Source of the DNA: Arachidicoccus terrestris
GTDB taxonomy: Bacteria > Bacteroidota > Bacteroidia > Chitinophagales > Chitinophagaceae
DNA length: 64,000 bases
Direction: 5' to 3'
NCBI RefSeq assembly: GCF_020042345.1
Contig: NZ_CP083387.1
Location: 744,001 to 808,000, forward strand
Both the position numbers and the translations under genes were made by a program. Below the pieces are notes generated by a model, which had not been told where the DNA came from, made no database searches, and saw only the letters and a list, made by a program, of their open reading frames with translations. Below are positions 36,235 to 45,498 of the stretch, piece after piece; the first letter of the stretch is position 1; each line of letters begins with the position of its first letter.

Positions 36235-37251
36235 TTAAAGTTTTGACGAGGATTCCCGTTTTACTAAAGTCGTATTTAAAATCGTTGTCGTTGGTATCCA
36301 ATCAGGATCTTTAGACAGCGCGGTAGTCATCTCCTTTACTATACATCGTGCAATATGATTCACTGGCTGTGCGATTGCAGTAATTGACGGCGTGAATAAA
36401 GCAAAATTAGTGTTGTCATCAAACCCAACCACACCTATATCTTTGCCTACTGTAAGCTTCAAGTCTTTAAAAGCCTGCAGCCCTGCAATAGCCAGATAGT
36501 TGGTGCCGAAAAGTACGCCATCTAGCTCGTTATTCTTTATTAAAAAATCCCTGATTGCCAATGTATTTTGTTCGGTTGTCTGATTATATGGAACTTCTAA
36601 GATCCTTTCTTTCTTATGAATCGTCCCCAAAGCATCAATATATCCCTTTTTTCTGTCTTCCATTTGCACCTGTTTTGAAGCCAGGGTGACAAAAGCAATA
36701 TTTCTATATCCCGAATTCATTAATTCCATTGCTCCCGTCATCGCCCCTCTTCGATTATCCACCACTACATTACAGGTTTGAAGTTCCGGACTATATCTAT
36801 CAAACAGGACGATTGGTTTTCCAGATTTTGTAAGTTTTTGAATTTCCTTTTCCAATCCCGGTGTCGGCGCAATGATAAAGCCATCGACGTTGTAACTTTT
36901 AAGTATATCCAATCTGAATTTGGCATTCTCCAACTTATTCTTGGTACTCATAAAAAAGATCCGGTAGCCTGCCTCCTCGAGTCCAACCTCAGCTCCACGG
37001 GCAATGGCGGAAAAAAATGGATCAGAAATATCTTCCACAAGCATACCGATCACGTTTGTCTTACCTGTCCGCAACGCCTTTGCCAGCACATTCGGTCTAT
37101 AATCAATCTTTTCCAGGTAATCTTCTACACGTTTGATAGCTGCATCGCTGATTCTATTTTCCTTGCCAACGCCGTTGATAATTAAAGAGACCGTTGTTGC
37201 GGATAGCCCAACTTCTTTAGCGATAGTATGAATGGATTGTCTTTTACTCAT
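36235..37251 (-). CDS. LacI-family regulator (divergent paralogue A)
   Basis: The ATG at 37251 begins MSKRQSIHTIAKEVGLSATT; the longer frame begins with TTG inside the promoter and is rejected. The 338-residue protein has the LacI helix-turn-helix (TIAKEVGLSATTVSLIING), the hinge RPNVLAKALRTGKTNVIGML and a sugar-binding-type core (EDISDPFFSAIARGAEVGLE, IGVVGFDDNTNFALFTPSIT). It is a close paralogue of the gene at 37792 that faces away from it. The nearly identical promoter-operator in front of both genes points to shared or mutual control. Confidence 0.9.
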   Translation of the reverse strand: MSKRQSIHTIAKEVGLSATTVSLIINGVGKENRISDAAIKRVEDYLEKIDYRPNVLAKALRTGKTNVIGMLVEDISDPFFSAIARGAEVGLEEAGYRIFFMSTKNKLENAKFRLDILKSYNVDGFIIAPTPGLEKEIQKLTKSGKPIVLFDRYSPELQTCNVVVDNRRGAMTGAMELMNSGYRNIAFVTLASKQVQMEDRKKGYIDALGTIHKKERILEVPYNQTTEQNTLAIRDFLIKNNELDGVLFGTNYLAIAGLQAFKDLKLTVGKDIGVVGFDDNTNFALFTPSITAIAQPVNHIARCIVKEMTTALSKDPDWIPTTTILNTTLVKRESSSKL

Positions 37252-37262
37252 TTTGATGTATT

Positions 37263-37321
37263 GCTGTATCGATAAAGTAAATCGATAGACAAATATTTGA
37301 TATTTCGGAGACTTTTCCAAA
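37263..37321 (-). promoter_or_regulatory. promoter and operator of LacI paralogue A
   Basis: On the minus strand TTTG (37318-37321) lies 20 nt before AATATTTG (37290-37297), one mismatch from the -7 consensus TAnnTTTG. Downstream follows TATCGAT-TTACTTT-ATCGATA (two perfect 7-bp arms) running into CAGC. The arrangement is copied in front of paralogue B, so it is a credible autoregulatory operator. Confidence 0.65.
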
Positions 37322-37451
37322 TAATGTTTAGCATTTTATTACGATACTCTTAAATTTTCTCAAGGATAAAATAGGCAAACCTTAACATTCGAGAAAAAAG
37401 CAAGCCTCTTAAATTTCCAAAAATTTAAATTAAATTATTTATTTATAGTAA

Positions 37452-37489
37452 TTTATAATTATAATATATTCATATATTATAATTATAAA
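37452..37489. repeat. 38-nt perfect A+T palindrome
   Basis: The arms 37452-37469 and 37472-37489 are perfectly complementary over 18 bp with the two-base centre TC. The arms consist of A and T only. It lies between the two divergent LacI promoters and would extrude easily as a cruciform. Confidence 0.8.
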
Positions 37490-37727
37490 GTCGGATATTG
37501 AAATTAAATATCCTTAATACCGATTGAAGCCTGTTCCCTAGTCATTCTAACTTTAATTTATGTTAATTAAAACATAATATCAGAATAAATTTCTCATTTT
37601 AAAAATTTCAAATCGTTTATTACATGTGTTTTATACATTTATTATTTTATTAAATTTACACTTAATACTATGTATATCAGTTTATTACAAAATATATAAA
37701 GGGCAACTAATTTTTTTTATTGAAAAA

Positions 37728-37786
37728 TTTGGTCGCATGAAAAGAATTGTTAAGTTTGCTGTATCGATATACTAAATGGATACAGC
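37728..37786 (+). promoter_or_regulatory. promoter and operator of LacI paralogue B
   Basis: TTTG (37728-37731), a 19-nt spacer and TAAGTTTG (37751-37758) fit the Bacteroidota housekeeping promoter. GCTGTATC (37758-37765) and GATACAGC (37779-37786) form a perfect 8-bp inverted repeat with 13-nt spacer over the expected start of transcription. Compared with paralogue A, 37762-37789 matches in 23 of 28 positions. The start codon is at 37792. Confidence 0.8.
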
Positions 37787-37791
37787 TATTT

Positions 37792-38814
37792 ATGATCAAA
37801 AATAACTCTATACACACCATTGCAAACGATTTAGGCGTCTCCCCCACCACTATATCTTTCATCATAAATGGAAAAGCACGGGAAAACCGGATTAGTGAAC
37901 GATTAGTTGAAAGAGTAGAGGCGTATCTAAAAAAAATCGGTTATCAACCAAACCTGCTTGCACAAAGCTTAAGAACCGGTAAAACAAACGTCATAGGCAT
38001 GCTCGTTGAGGATATTTCAGACCCATTCTTTTCTGCAGTCGCAAGAGCTGTAGAAATTGAATTAGAAAAAAGCGGGTATAGCCTCTTTTTAATGAGTTCA
38101 AGCAATAAATCTCCAAATGCGATTTCCATTCTGGAAATTCTATCCCTTCACGGAGTCGATGGATTTATTATTGCACCTGTGCCTGGATTGGAGCCACAAA
38201 TCGAAAAACTACTATTACTAAAAAAGCCTTTGGTATTATTTGACCGGTATTTCAATTATATCCAGACCTGTAATGTCATCTCTGATAATCGAGGAGGTGT
38301 CTTCATGGGCATACTGGAACTCTATAATAACTCATTCAAAAACATTGCATTTATAACCATTGAATCCGATCAGATTCAAATGCAGGAAAGATACAATGGT
38401 TATCTGGAGGCGTTAAAGCACTTAAAGCAGGGTTATGAAATCGTTTTACATATCCCTTTCGCAAAAACCCATATGGAAATGTTGCTGATAATCAAGAACT
38501 TTCTACAAAAGAATAGACAGATAGACGGCATCCTATTTTCCACCAATTACCTGGCGATAGCGGGACTACATGCGCTTAAAGAACTGAAACTCAAGGTAGG
38601 ACGCGATATAGGAATCATAAGTTTTGACGATAATTTTCATTTCGGCTTTATAAATCCGCCCGTAACAGCTGTCTCTCAACCGATTACAGATATTGCAGAT
38701 ACGGTTGTAAGCAACTTGTTAAGTGCATTAAAAAATAACCAGAAATGTACCCCTAAAACAATCATGCTGCCCACAAAAATTATCAAACGAGCTTCTTCAT
38801 TAAAAACAATATAA
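37792..38814 (+). CDS. LacI-family regulator (divergent paralogue B)
   Basis: ATG 37792 begins MIKNNSIHTIANDLGVSPTT; the TTG further up lies inside the -7 element region and is not used. The 340-residue protein has a LacI helix-turn-helix (TIANDLGVSPTTISFIING), the hinge QPNLLAQSLRTGKTNVIGML and the sensor core (EDISDPFFSAVARAVEIELE, IGIISFDDNFHFGFINPPVT). It is a paralogue of the gene at 36235. The susC gene follows after 56 bp with an ATCGAT-containing site between them, so this gene probably forms one transcript with SusC, SusD, the surface protein and the lyase, or controls a promoter within it. Confidence 0.9.
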   Translation: MIKNNSIHTIANDLGVSPTTISFIINGKARENRISERLVERVEAYLKKIGYQPNLLAQSLRTGKTNVIGMLVEDISDPFFSAVARAVEIELEKSGYSLFLMSSSNKSPNAISILEILSLHGVDGFIIAPVPGLEPQIEKLLLLKKPLVLFDRYFNYIQTCNVISDNRGGVFMGILELYNNSFKNIAFITIESDQIQMQERYNGYLEALKHLKQGYEIVLHIPFAKTHMEMLLIIKNFLQKNRQIDGILFSTNYLAIAGLHALKELKLKVGRDIGIISFDDNFHFGFINPPVTAVSQPITDIADTVVSNLLSALKNNQKCTPKTIMLPTKIIKRASSLKTI

Positions 38815-38833
38815 CAAAACCAATTTTATCACA

Positions 38834-38848
38834 TGGTAAATCGATTCA
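38834..38848 (+). promoter_or_regulatory. operator-like site before susC
   Basis: GGTAAATCGATTCAG shares the core AAATCGATT with the palindrome at 36189-36202 and TAAATCGAT with the operator of LacI paralogue A. It ends 22 nt before the susC start codon. It is less symmetric than the others, so support is weaker. Confidence 0.35.
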
Positions 38849-38870
38849 GAAACTAACAAACCAATCTATT

Positions 38871-41800
38871 ATGAAAACAATAAAACGATTTCAGAAAGGA
38901 AGATCTCCAATAAACCTTTTAATCATTTTGTTATTAACTGTTTGCCCTTTTTCATTGTGGGCTCAATCCAGATTAATAACAGGTAAAGTGATAGACTCGT
39001 CAACCAGAGACCCACTTCCCAATGTCACTGTTATGATTAAAGGCTCAAAAAACGGTACTATAACAGACCAAAATGGGCAGTTCTCTTTAAATGCATCAGA
39101 AAACAGCACGCTGATGTTCAGCAACGTAGCTTACCAGCCGAGGGAAGTTAAAATAACAAACTCAGATGTGCTACTTGTCGCATTGTCCAATAAGAACGAC
39201 ATCCTCAATGATGTCGTTGTCGTGGGTTATGGCACACAAAAAAAGGCAACGCTTACCGGTGCCGTCGAGCAAATCACCTCAAAAACATTTGAGGATCGGG
39301 CCGTTACCAATGTCGGACTGGCACTACAAGGAGAAACGCCAGGTTTAGTCGTTACAAGATCCTCCCCCCGCCCGGGCAATGAAGGCCTAAACTTCGTAAT
39401 AAGAGGTGCTACCTCCGTAAATGGAAGCAGCCCTTTAATAATCGTTGATGGCGTTCCAGTGGTAAACTATTACTCGTTCCAGAATCTGAATCCTGATGAT
39501 ATCGAAAGCATTTCCATTTTAAAAGATGGATCTGCCGCCATATATGGTTCCAGAGCCGCCAATGGAGTTATCCTAGTGACGACAAAAAAAGGAAAAGGAA
39601 AAACAAAAATAGATTATAATGGAAACTTTAGATTTAATACTAACGGAATAACAGGATATTCCCCTTCTCTGGAACAATATGCCACCGTTTGGCTTGAAGC
39701 TAATAAAGAAGAAACTACTCCAAATTGGTGGGTTTGGAGCAATAAGGAGAATCTTCTAAAAATGCAACAGGGTGTGGAGGGCGCATATGACCTCTTTAAC
39801 ACTGATTTCTTTATATACAATGCAAACAGAATAGATGAAATGTTTGCCAGAAGGTATTCTTATCAACATAATTTAAGCATTTCGGGCAGTAGCGATAAAA
39901 GTGATTACAGATTATCCTTTGGCTATGCAAACAACAGAGGCAATCTTGCTACAGCATATGACGGACAAAAGCAGTATAATGCCAGATTCAGCTATGATTA
40001 TAAGTTGACTGATCGATTAAAGCTATCATCTAATATCAGTTTAATTAATGCCAACACCAGTACGCCATCTGTAGGTTTAGACAACACGTTATACGCGTTT
40101 GACATGCCTTTTTACCCAGCTAAAAATCCATATGGTGAATGGTTTGCAACATTTAACGGAATTGATGGAGGCGCAATTAGAAATGCCGCGGCCGTTACCT
40201 CAGACGGAGGTAGAGATAATAAAAATTCGTTGACCGGTCGAATAGATCTAAAGGCTACTTATGATATTACAAAAGATCTATCATTAGAAGGCCTTGCGTC
40301 TCTGCAGAACGAAAGATTTACAGAAGAAAAATGGATTGTACCCGTCCAATTATATAATTGGTATGGCAATCCAACTGGGATTGCACTTAATACAAGCGGA
40401 ACAGACAATGGATACTATACATATGCTTATACCAGCTATTATCAATATTACTCTGCGTTAGTGCATTATAACAAAACGATTAGCGAAAAACATCATATTT
40501 CCTTTGTTGGCGGTCTCAATGCCGAAAAATCAAACACTCAATGGGTGTCTGCCAATAGAGTAGGTTTTAAAGATTTAGGGGTGCAAGATATTAGCCTTGC
40601 CGAAACAACCACTCAAACAAATGACGGTTCCAAATCACAAAACGGAAGGTATTCCTACTTAGCAAGAATCAATTACAATTATGCTGAAAAATATCTGATT
40701 GAACTATTAGGTAGAAGAGATGGAAACTCAAGATTTGCGAAGGGCTACAAGTTCAAAAACTTCGGTGGCTTATCTGCCGGATGGGTGTTCACTCAGGAAG
40801 ACTTCCTGGGGAACATTAAAGACATCATAAACTTCGGTAAGATCAGAGCAAGTTATGGCGTATCTGGTAATGAAGCTTCAGGATTAGGGGCGTTTGACTA
40901 TTTATCAACGGTTTCGGTTGGAACGACCGTTTTAGGCAACCCTGCCTCTCAACAAACTTCCACCAGTTTAAGCAACAACGGATTGGTAAGCTACACCAGG
41001 ACCTGGGAAAGAGTCAAACAAAAAGATATCGGTATCGATCTGGAATTTTTAAACCGGAAGCTTTCTGCCACCTTCGATTATTTCCAAAAGGATAACATTG
41101 GCATGTTAACCAGTGTAAATTATCCTGCAGTATTAGGAGGGAATGCCCCAAAAACAAATAGTGGCCATTTCAGCACCAAGGGCTGGGAAGCTATTCTCAC
41201 CTGGAAAGATTTTGGAAAAAACTACAGCTATAATATTAGCGTTAATATGAGTAATACCAATACGATGGTCACGGGTGTAGAAGGCGCCGACAGCTATGGT
41301 GCTGGCAAAAATGGCATAGTAAACGGTTACCCTTATCAACCATGGTTCGTATATAAAACTAACGGTTACTTTAAAGACCAGGCAGATGTCGACGCATTTT
41401 ACAAGAAATACGGCACGAGTGATGATCTAGCTGCCTTGCCACAAAATAACGCAGCTGTCGCATTGCGTCCGGGAGACACCAAAAAGGTAGATGTGGCAGG
41501 AACAGGCAATATAACCTCGCAGGGAAACGAAAAGAGTTCTTTGATTTACGTGGGAGATGGAACGCCGCACTACACCTTTGGTATTAACATGGGAGGCTCA
41601 TATAAAGGATTTGATATTCAGGCTTTCTTCCAGGGACAACTCAAACAAAATATAATGAGAAATGGTTATATGGCTTATCCTTTCTATGCTTTATATACTA
41701 ACCAAAATCCGGCATTTCTGGATCACACCTGGACAGAAACAGACCCCGGCGCGGAATTTCCACGCCTGACAGTTAATCCAACAAGAGCAAAATGGAATTA

Positions 41801-42053
41801 TGCAAATAATGATTTCATGTTGCAAAACAACATGTATATCAGATTAAAATCATTGATTGTCGGATATACGCTCCCAAAGAGCCTAACAGAAAGAGCCCAT
41901 CTGCAGAAAGTGAGATTCTATTTCTCGGGCAATGACTTATGGGAATTGGTTAGTATAAAAGATGGTTTTGATCCTGAAATGGGTGAAGCATCCATTAACA
42001 GTGGCTACCCCTTTGCAAGAACATGGTCATTCGGTGTCAACATCGGATTCTAA
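38871..42053 (+). CDS. susC: SusC/RagA-family TonB-dependent glycan transporter
   Basis: The 1060-residue outer-membrane protein has a signal peptide (ending CPFSLWAQS). A carboxypeptidase-regulatory-like domain follows (LITGKVIDSSTRDPLPNVTV). The TonB box region and plug come next (DVVVVGYGTQKKATLTGAVE, LNFVIRGATSVNGSSPLIIV, ISILKDGSAAIYGSRAANGV). The 22-strand barrel ends in RTWSFGVNIGF. All SusC hallmarks are present. With the SusD gene 59 bp downstream it forms the import complex for oligosaccharides of this locus. The neighbouring lyases and GH88 suggest a uronate-containing glycan. Confidence 0.95.
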   Translation: MKTIKRFQKGRSPINLLIILLLTVCPFSLWAQSRLITGKVIDSSTRDPLPNVTVMIKGSKNGTITDQNGQFSLNASENSTLMFSNVAYQPREVKITNSDVLLVALSNKNDILNDVVVVGYGTQKKATLTGAVEQITSKTFEDRAVTNVGLALQGETPGLVVTRSSPRPGNEGLNFVIRGATSVNGSSPLIIVDGVPVVNYYSFQNLNPDDIESISILKDGSAAIYGSRAANGVILVTTKKGKGKTKIDYNGNFRFNTNGITGYSPSLEQYATVWLEANKEETTPNWWVWSNKENLLKMQQGVEGAYDLFNTDFFIYNANRIDEMFARRYSYQHNLSISGSSDKSDYRLSFGYANNRGNLATAYDGQKQYNARFSYDYKLTDRLKLSSNISLINANTSTPSVGLDNTLYAFDMPFYPAKNPYGEWFATFNGIDGGAIRNAAAVTSDGGRDNKNSLTGRIDLKATYDITKDLSLEGLASLQNERFTEEKWIVPVQLYNWYGNPTGIALNTSGTDNGYYTYAYTSYYQYYSALVHYNKTISEKHHISFVGGLNAEKSNTQWVSANRVGFKDLGVQDISLAETTTQTNDGSKSQNGRYSYLARINYNYAEKYLIELLGRRDGNSRFAKGYKFKNFGGLSAGWVFTQEDFLGNIKDIINFGKIRASYGVSGNEASGLGAFDYLSTVSVGTTVLGNPASQQTSTSLSNNGLVSYTRTWERVKQKDIGIDLEFLNRKLSATFDYFQKDNIGMLTSVNYPAVLGGNAPKTNSGHFSTKGWEAILTWKDFGKNYSYNISVNMSNTNTMVTGVEGADSYGAGKNGIVNGYPYQPWFVYKTNGYFKDQADVDAFYKKYGTSDDLAALPQNNAAVALRPGDTKKVDVAGTGNITSQGNEKSSLIYVGDGTPHYTFGINMGGSYKGFDIQAFFQGQLKQNIMRNGYMAYPFYALYTNQNPAFLDHTWTETDPGAEFPRLTVNPTRAKWNYANNDFMLQNNMYIRLKSLIVGYTLPKSLTERAHLQKVRFYFSGNDLWELVSIKDGFDPEMGEASINSGYPFARTWSFGVNIGF

Positions 42054-42112
42054 ACGATATAGATACGATTCTATTAAGGCTGATTGCCTAACAATTTTTA
42101 AAATTAGAAGAA

Positions 42113-43882
42113 ATGAAAAAAATATCAATAATAATAGCAGGATTTGCATTGTTAACACTAGGGGCCTGTCAAAAAGATTTTATTGACCTTAACCCCAATG
42201 CGCAATTTACAGATGCTGTATACTTTAAACAACCCAGCGACTTTAAGGCATATACCGCAGGATTATATGGACAATTGCCAGGTTGGGACTTTGGAAGCAT
42301 GGACAATAACTCCGATTTATCTGCTAATGCTAATAGCAATGGCTATGACCTCGGTCACGGAACGATTGCGCTCGGAAGTACCAACTGGAGTTATGCCGGC
42401 ATACGCAGCTGCAATATTCTATTGTCAAAAGCGGACAGCTATACAGGAACTGGAGATATCAGCCAGTACGTTGGAGAAGCCTACTTTTTCAGGGCATTCT
42501 CTTATTACGGATTGCTTAAAACCTTTGGAGGCGTTCCCATTGATACAACGGTTTTAGACGTTAATTCACCTGAATTATATGCACCCAGAAACAGTCGATA
42601 TGAGGTTGTGAAACAAATACTATCTGACTTGGATCAGGCAATAGCAAGGCTTCCAATAGAGCAGAATATCCCTGCGGCAGATAAAGGCAGAATCAGCAAA
42701 TGGGCTGCTGAAGCGATCAAGGCGGAGGTTGAATTATATGAAGCTACATGGGAAAAATATGTGGGTAAGGCATTAGATGGCGACGGGACAACTACCGGTG
42801 CCGGATCTGCGGGGTATGATGCTTCAAACATCAACAAGTACTTAGCGGATGCCGTTCAAAAGTGCAAAGATATTATGGATAATGGGGGTTATTCACTGTG
42901 GAATAAAAATTCAGATCCAAGTATGGGCAATGCCAGTAGTTGGTACCTCTTTAACCTGGAGGATGCTGGCAGTAATCCGGGGGGCTATGACAAAACGACG
43001 AATAATGAATTTATTCTATATCACATCTACGATTACACATATAGGCAATCCAATAAAAACATTACCTGGACAGCCTGGCAGTTATACCCTAGCAGAAAAT
43101 TTGTCGATATGGCGGTATGTAAAGACGGATTACCACCTTCAAAATCTCCTGAATTTGAAGGATATCATAGTGCAGCTGACGAGTTTAAAAATCGTGATTT
43201 GAGATTAGTTAATTATTTATTCGGGACCGGCACGCCTCCCACAACAGTAGATCTGACATACGGAAGCCTCGGATTCAGCGGTTATGCTAATAGTAAATAT
43301 GCCGTCTATGGCTATGGTACACGAAGAACTGATAATACAGAATCCGCCAACTGGCCAATTATACGGCTGGCAGAAGTATATCTCATGTATGCCGAATCTC
43401 TGTATGAGTTAAATGGATCCATTACAGACGCGCAACTGGACGAATCGATCAATAAATTACGAGACCGCGCCCAAGTAGCGCACTTAACCAACAAATTAGC
43501 GAACGATAACGGACTTGATATGAAAGAAGAAATCAGAAGGGAGCGTACCGTGGAATTGTATAGAGAGGGTAAACGCTTCGATGATTTAAAACGTTGGGGA
43601 ATTCTTGAACAATCACTCAATCCTTCAAGACTGGGTAGAGTTGTAGGAGGTAAAAGTTATGCAACAGATTTCAGAGACGCGAGTGGCAACGCGACATCCA
43701 ATTACGTTGCCAGTTCATATGTATGGGGAGAAGAAGCAGTTGAAACACCAGAAGGCGAGCTGAACTGCGTTGTTGTAGACAGTAAAGCTAACCATACGGT
43801 TACACAACGAAACTACCTATATCCGATACCAACCAGCCAGATTACATTAAATGATAAGCTGTTACAAAACCCTGGCTATTAA
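42113..43882 (+). CDS. susD: SusD-family glycan-binding lipoprotein
   Basis: The 589-residue protein has a lipobox (FALLTLGACQKDFIDLNPNA) and the SusD fold signature: N-terminal helical repeats (YVGEAYFFRAFSYYGLLKTF, GGVPIDTTVLD) and a C-terminal RagB domain (RLAEVYLMYAESLYELNG, RRERTVELYREGKRFDDLKR). It sits on the outer membrane and closes the SusC barrel. It is directly downstream of susC and upstream of the surface glycan-binding gene. The sequence is larger than the 462-residue SusD of the redox cassette. Confidence 0.95.
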   Translation: MKKISIIIAGFALLTLGACQKDFIDLNPNAQFTDAVYFKQPSDFKAYTAGLYGQLPGWDFGSMDNNSDLSANANSNGYDLGHGTIALGSTNWSYAGIRSCNILLSKADSYTGTGDISQYVGEAYFFRAFSYYGLLKTFGGVPIDTTVLDVNSPELYAPRNSRYEVVKQILSDLDQAIARLPIEQNIPAADKGRISKWAAEAIKAEVELYEATWEKYVGKALDGDGTTTGAGSAGYDASNINKYLADAVQKCKDIMDNGGYSLWNKNSDPSMGNASSWYLFNLEDAGSNPGGYDKTTNNEFILYHIYDYTYRQSNKNITWTAWQLYPSRKFVDMAVCKDGLPPSKSPEFEGYHSAADEFKNRDLRLVNYLFGTGTPPTTVDLTYGSLGFSGYANSKYAVYGYGTRRTDNTESANWPIIRLAEVYLMYAESLYELNGSITDAQLDESINKLRDRAQVAHLTNKLANDNGLDMKEEIRRERTVELYREGKRFDDLKRWGILEQSLNPSRLGRVVGGKSYATDFRDASGNATSNYVASSYVWGEEAVETPEGELNCVVVDSKANHTVTQRNYLYPIPTSQITLNDKLLQNPGY

Positions 43883-43913
43883 CGTAATTTAATCAACAGA
43901 AAACCAATGCATT

Positions 43914-45437
43914 ATGAAAAATATAATTTATAATCCCTTTCTATTGTTATCTATACTGATAGTAACAATAATATGCTCTTGTCAAAAGGGGCCACAATTC
44001 CGGAAATTTAATTATCCTCCACAAACGCCATCAGGAATAAGTCCTGAAATAGGCTACCCTGGCTCTTATGTAACAATCAATGGCAAAGGGTTTGACACAC
44101 TTGCCGGAGCAGTAAAGGTCTGGTTCGGCGGCGTCCAGGCAGATAGCATTATCAGCTGCCAGGACAACCAGATCGTTGTAAAAGTTCCGTCTGGAGCAGC
44201 TACCGGAAAAGTAAGTCTACAAATATGGACGAATCAAAATGATTCAATTGGCAACTTCACGGTGGTACCTGCTCCTACTTTTAGTACTATCAGTACAACA
44301 AGAGCAAACGCCGGAGATATCGTTACCATTACAGGAAGCCATTTAGGCACAGATCCCGGTGCTGTCAAATTAATGATCGGTTCTACACAAGCAGAAATTC
44401 AAAGCATATCCGACAATCAAATTAAATTTAAAGTACCTGACGCCCCCTCCGGTAAACTCGTCCTGATATATGGTACATTTAACGTTCCGGGTCCAGATTT
44501 CTTCATCGGTGATATAAAACTGGCAGGAAGACTCATTGGCCATGAAGGATCATGGAGCAATAACCCTGCTACGACGATCAAAGCTGCGGTCGATAGTAAC
44601 CTCTCAACATATGTCGATGCTGCAACAGCCTCCGGCTATGTTGGCTATGACTTTGGCAAAGGTAAAGGTGCCCACATTACAATGGTCCGCTTCGCACCAC
44701 GTGCCACATATGCTTCCAGAATGGTAGGCGGCGAAATCAGAGGAGCAAATGATCCCACCCTGAATGACGCTGTAACCTTATATAAGATAGCGGACGCACC
44801 AAAAGAAGGTGATTATACCAGTGTAAATATCAATTCGTTTTCCTCTTATAGATACGTGTACTATTACGCGTCCACTGGTAACTGTGACATAGCAGAAATT
44901 GAGTTTTACGGGCAAATTGAAAGTAATCCGCTACCTGTGGGACAATTACAATATGAATTTGACATTGACGGCGATAATGAAGGTTGGACTCCTCAACAGG
45001 GCGGAACCTGGAGTGTTGGAGACGGAGCCCTGAACGTGACCTTTACCCAATCTACGGGTAAAAAAAGAGCAGACTTAGCCCAGACAATTAATGGCAGCAA
45101 TGGCAATGTAACAGTGCAAACAGGAGACTATCCAATAATTGCCATTAAATTCAATAAGCCAGCGACCTGCAATATCACTTTTGATACAAACCTTGGCTCG
45201 GTGGGTAATGGAAGCAATAAATACAAAACTGACTTAGAAGGCAGTGATGTTTATTACTGGGATCTATCCACGCAGACATTTGGGACTACCATGCATACAA
45301 ATGAACAAATTGACTTAAAAACCTTCCAATTCAAAATAGCTGATATTCCACAGGATGACCCAGCTACCGGATACGGTGTTCAATGGATCAGGTCCTTTAA
45401 AAATGTAGATGATCTAAAATCTTTTATCAAGCAATAA
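43914..45437 (+). CDS. surface glycan-binding lipoprotein with IPT/TIG domains
   Basis: The 507-residue lipoprotein starts with a lipobox (IVTIICSCQKGPQFRKF). Two IPT/TIG immunoglobulin-like domains follow at about residues 40-115 (PSGISPEIGYPGSYVTINGK) and 120-200 (STISTTRANAGDIVTITGSH). Next is a discoidin-like module (residues about 205-345, YASRMVGGEIRGANDPTLND). The C-terminal sandwich (YEFDIDGDNEGWTPQQGG...) resembles the DUF4979-type domains of SusE/SusF-like surface binders. It is the third gene of the susCD operon and should hold the polysaccharide at the cell surface. Confidence 0.8.
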   Translation: MKNIIYNPFLLLSILIVTIICSCQKGPQFRKFNYPPQTPSGISPEIGYPGSYVTINGKGFDTLAGAVKVWFGGVQADSIISCQDNQIVVKVPSGAATGKVSLQIWTNQNDSIGNFTVVPAPTFSTISTTRANAGDIVTITGSHLGTDPGAVKLMIGSTQAEIQSISDNQIKFKVPDAPSGKLVLIYGTFNVPGPDFFIGDIKLAGRLIGHEGSWSNNPATTIKAAVDSNLSTYVDAATASGYVGYDFGKGKGAHITMVRFAPRATYASRMVGGEIRGANDPTLNDAVTLYKIADAPKEGDYTSVNINSFSSYRYVYYYASTGNCDIAEIEFYGQIESNPLPVGQLQYEFDIDGDNEGWTPQQGGTWSVGDGALNVTFTQSTGKKRADLAQTINGSNGNVTVQTGDYPIIAIKFNKPATCNITFDTNLGSVGNGSNKYKTDLEGSDVYYWDLSTQTFGTTMHTNEQIDLKTFQFKIADIPQDDPATGYGVQWIRSFKNVDDLKSFIKQ

Positions 45438-45443
45438 TCTAAC

Positions 45444-45477
45444 GAAAGGATTGGGCCCTTTTTCTCCCAATCCTTTC
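45444..45477 (+). terminator. intergenic hairpin between surface protein and lyase genes
   Basis: GAAAGGATTGGG (45444-45455) pairs perfectly with CCCAATCCTTTC (45466-45477) over a 10-nt loop. There is no T-run, so it may reduce rather than end transcription into the lyase gene or protect the upstream messenger. Confidence 0.6.
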
Positions 45478-45498
45478 TAAATCTAAATTTTAGAAGAG

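Larger units (their letters stand above)
37252..37791. promoter_or_regulatory. A+T-rich divergent regulatory region between LacI paralogues
   Basis: The 540 bp carry no gene. Near each end is a promoter plus operator (separate entries), and in the middle a long palindrome (37452-37489). The rest is almost pure A+T with many short runs, as expected of a region bent or melted by regulators. Confidence 0.7.
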
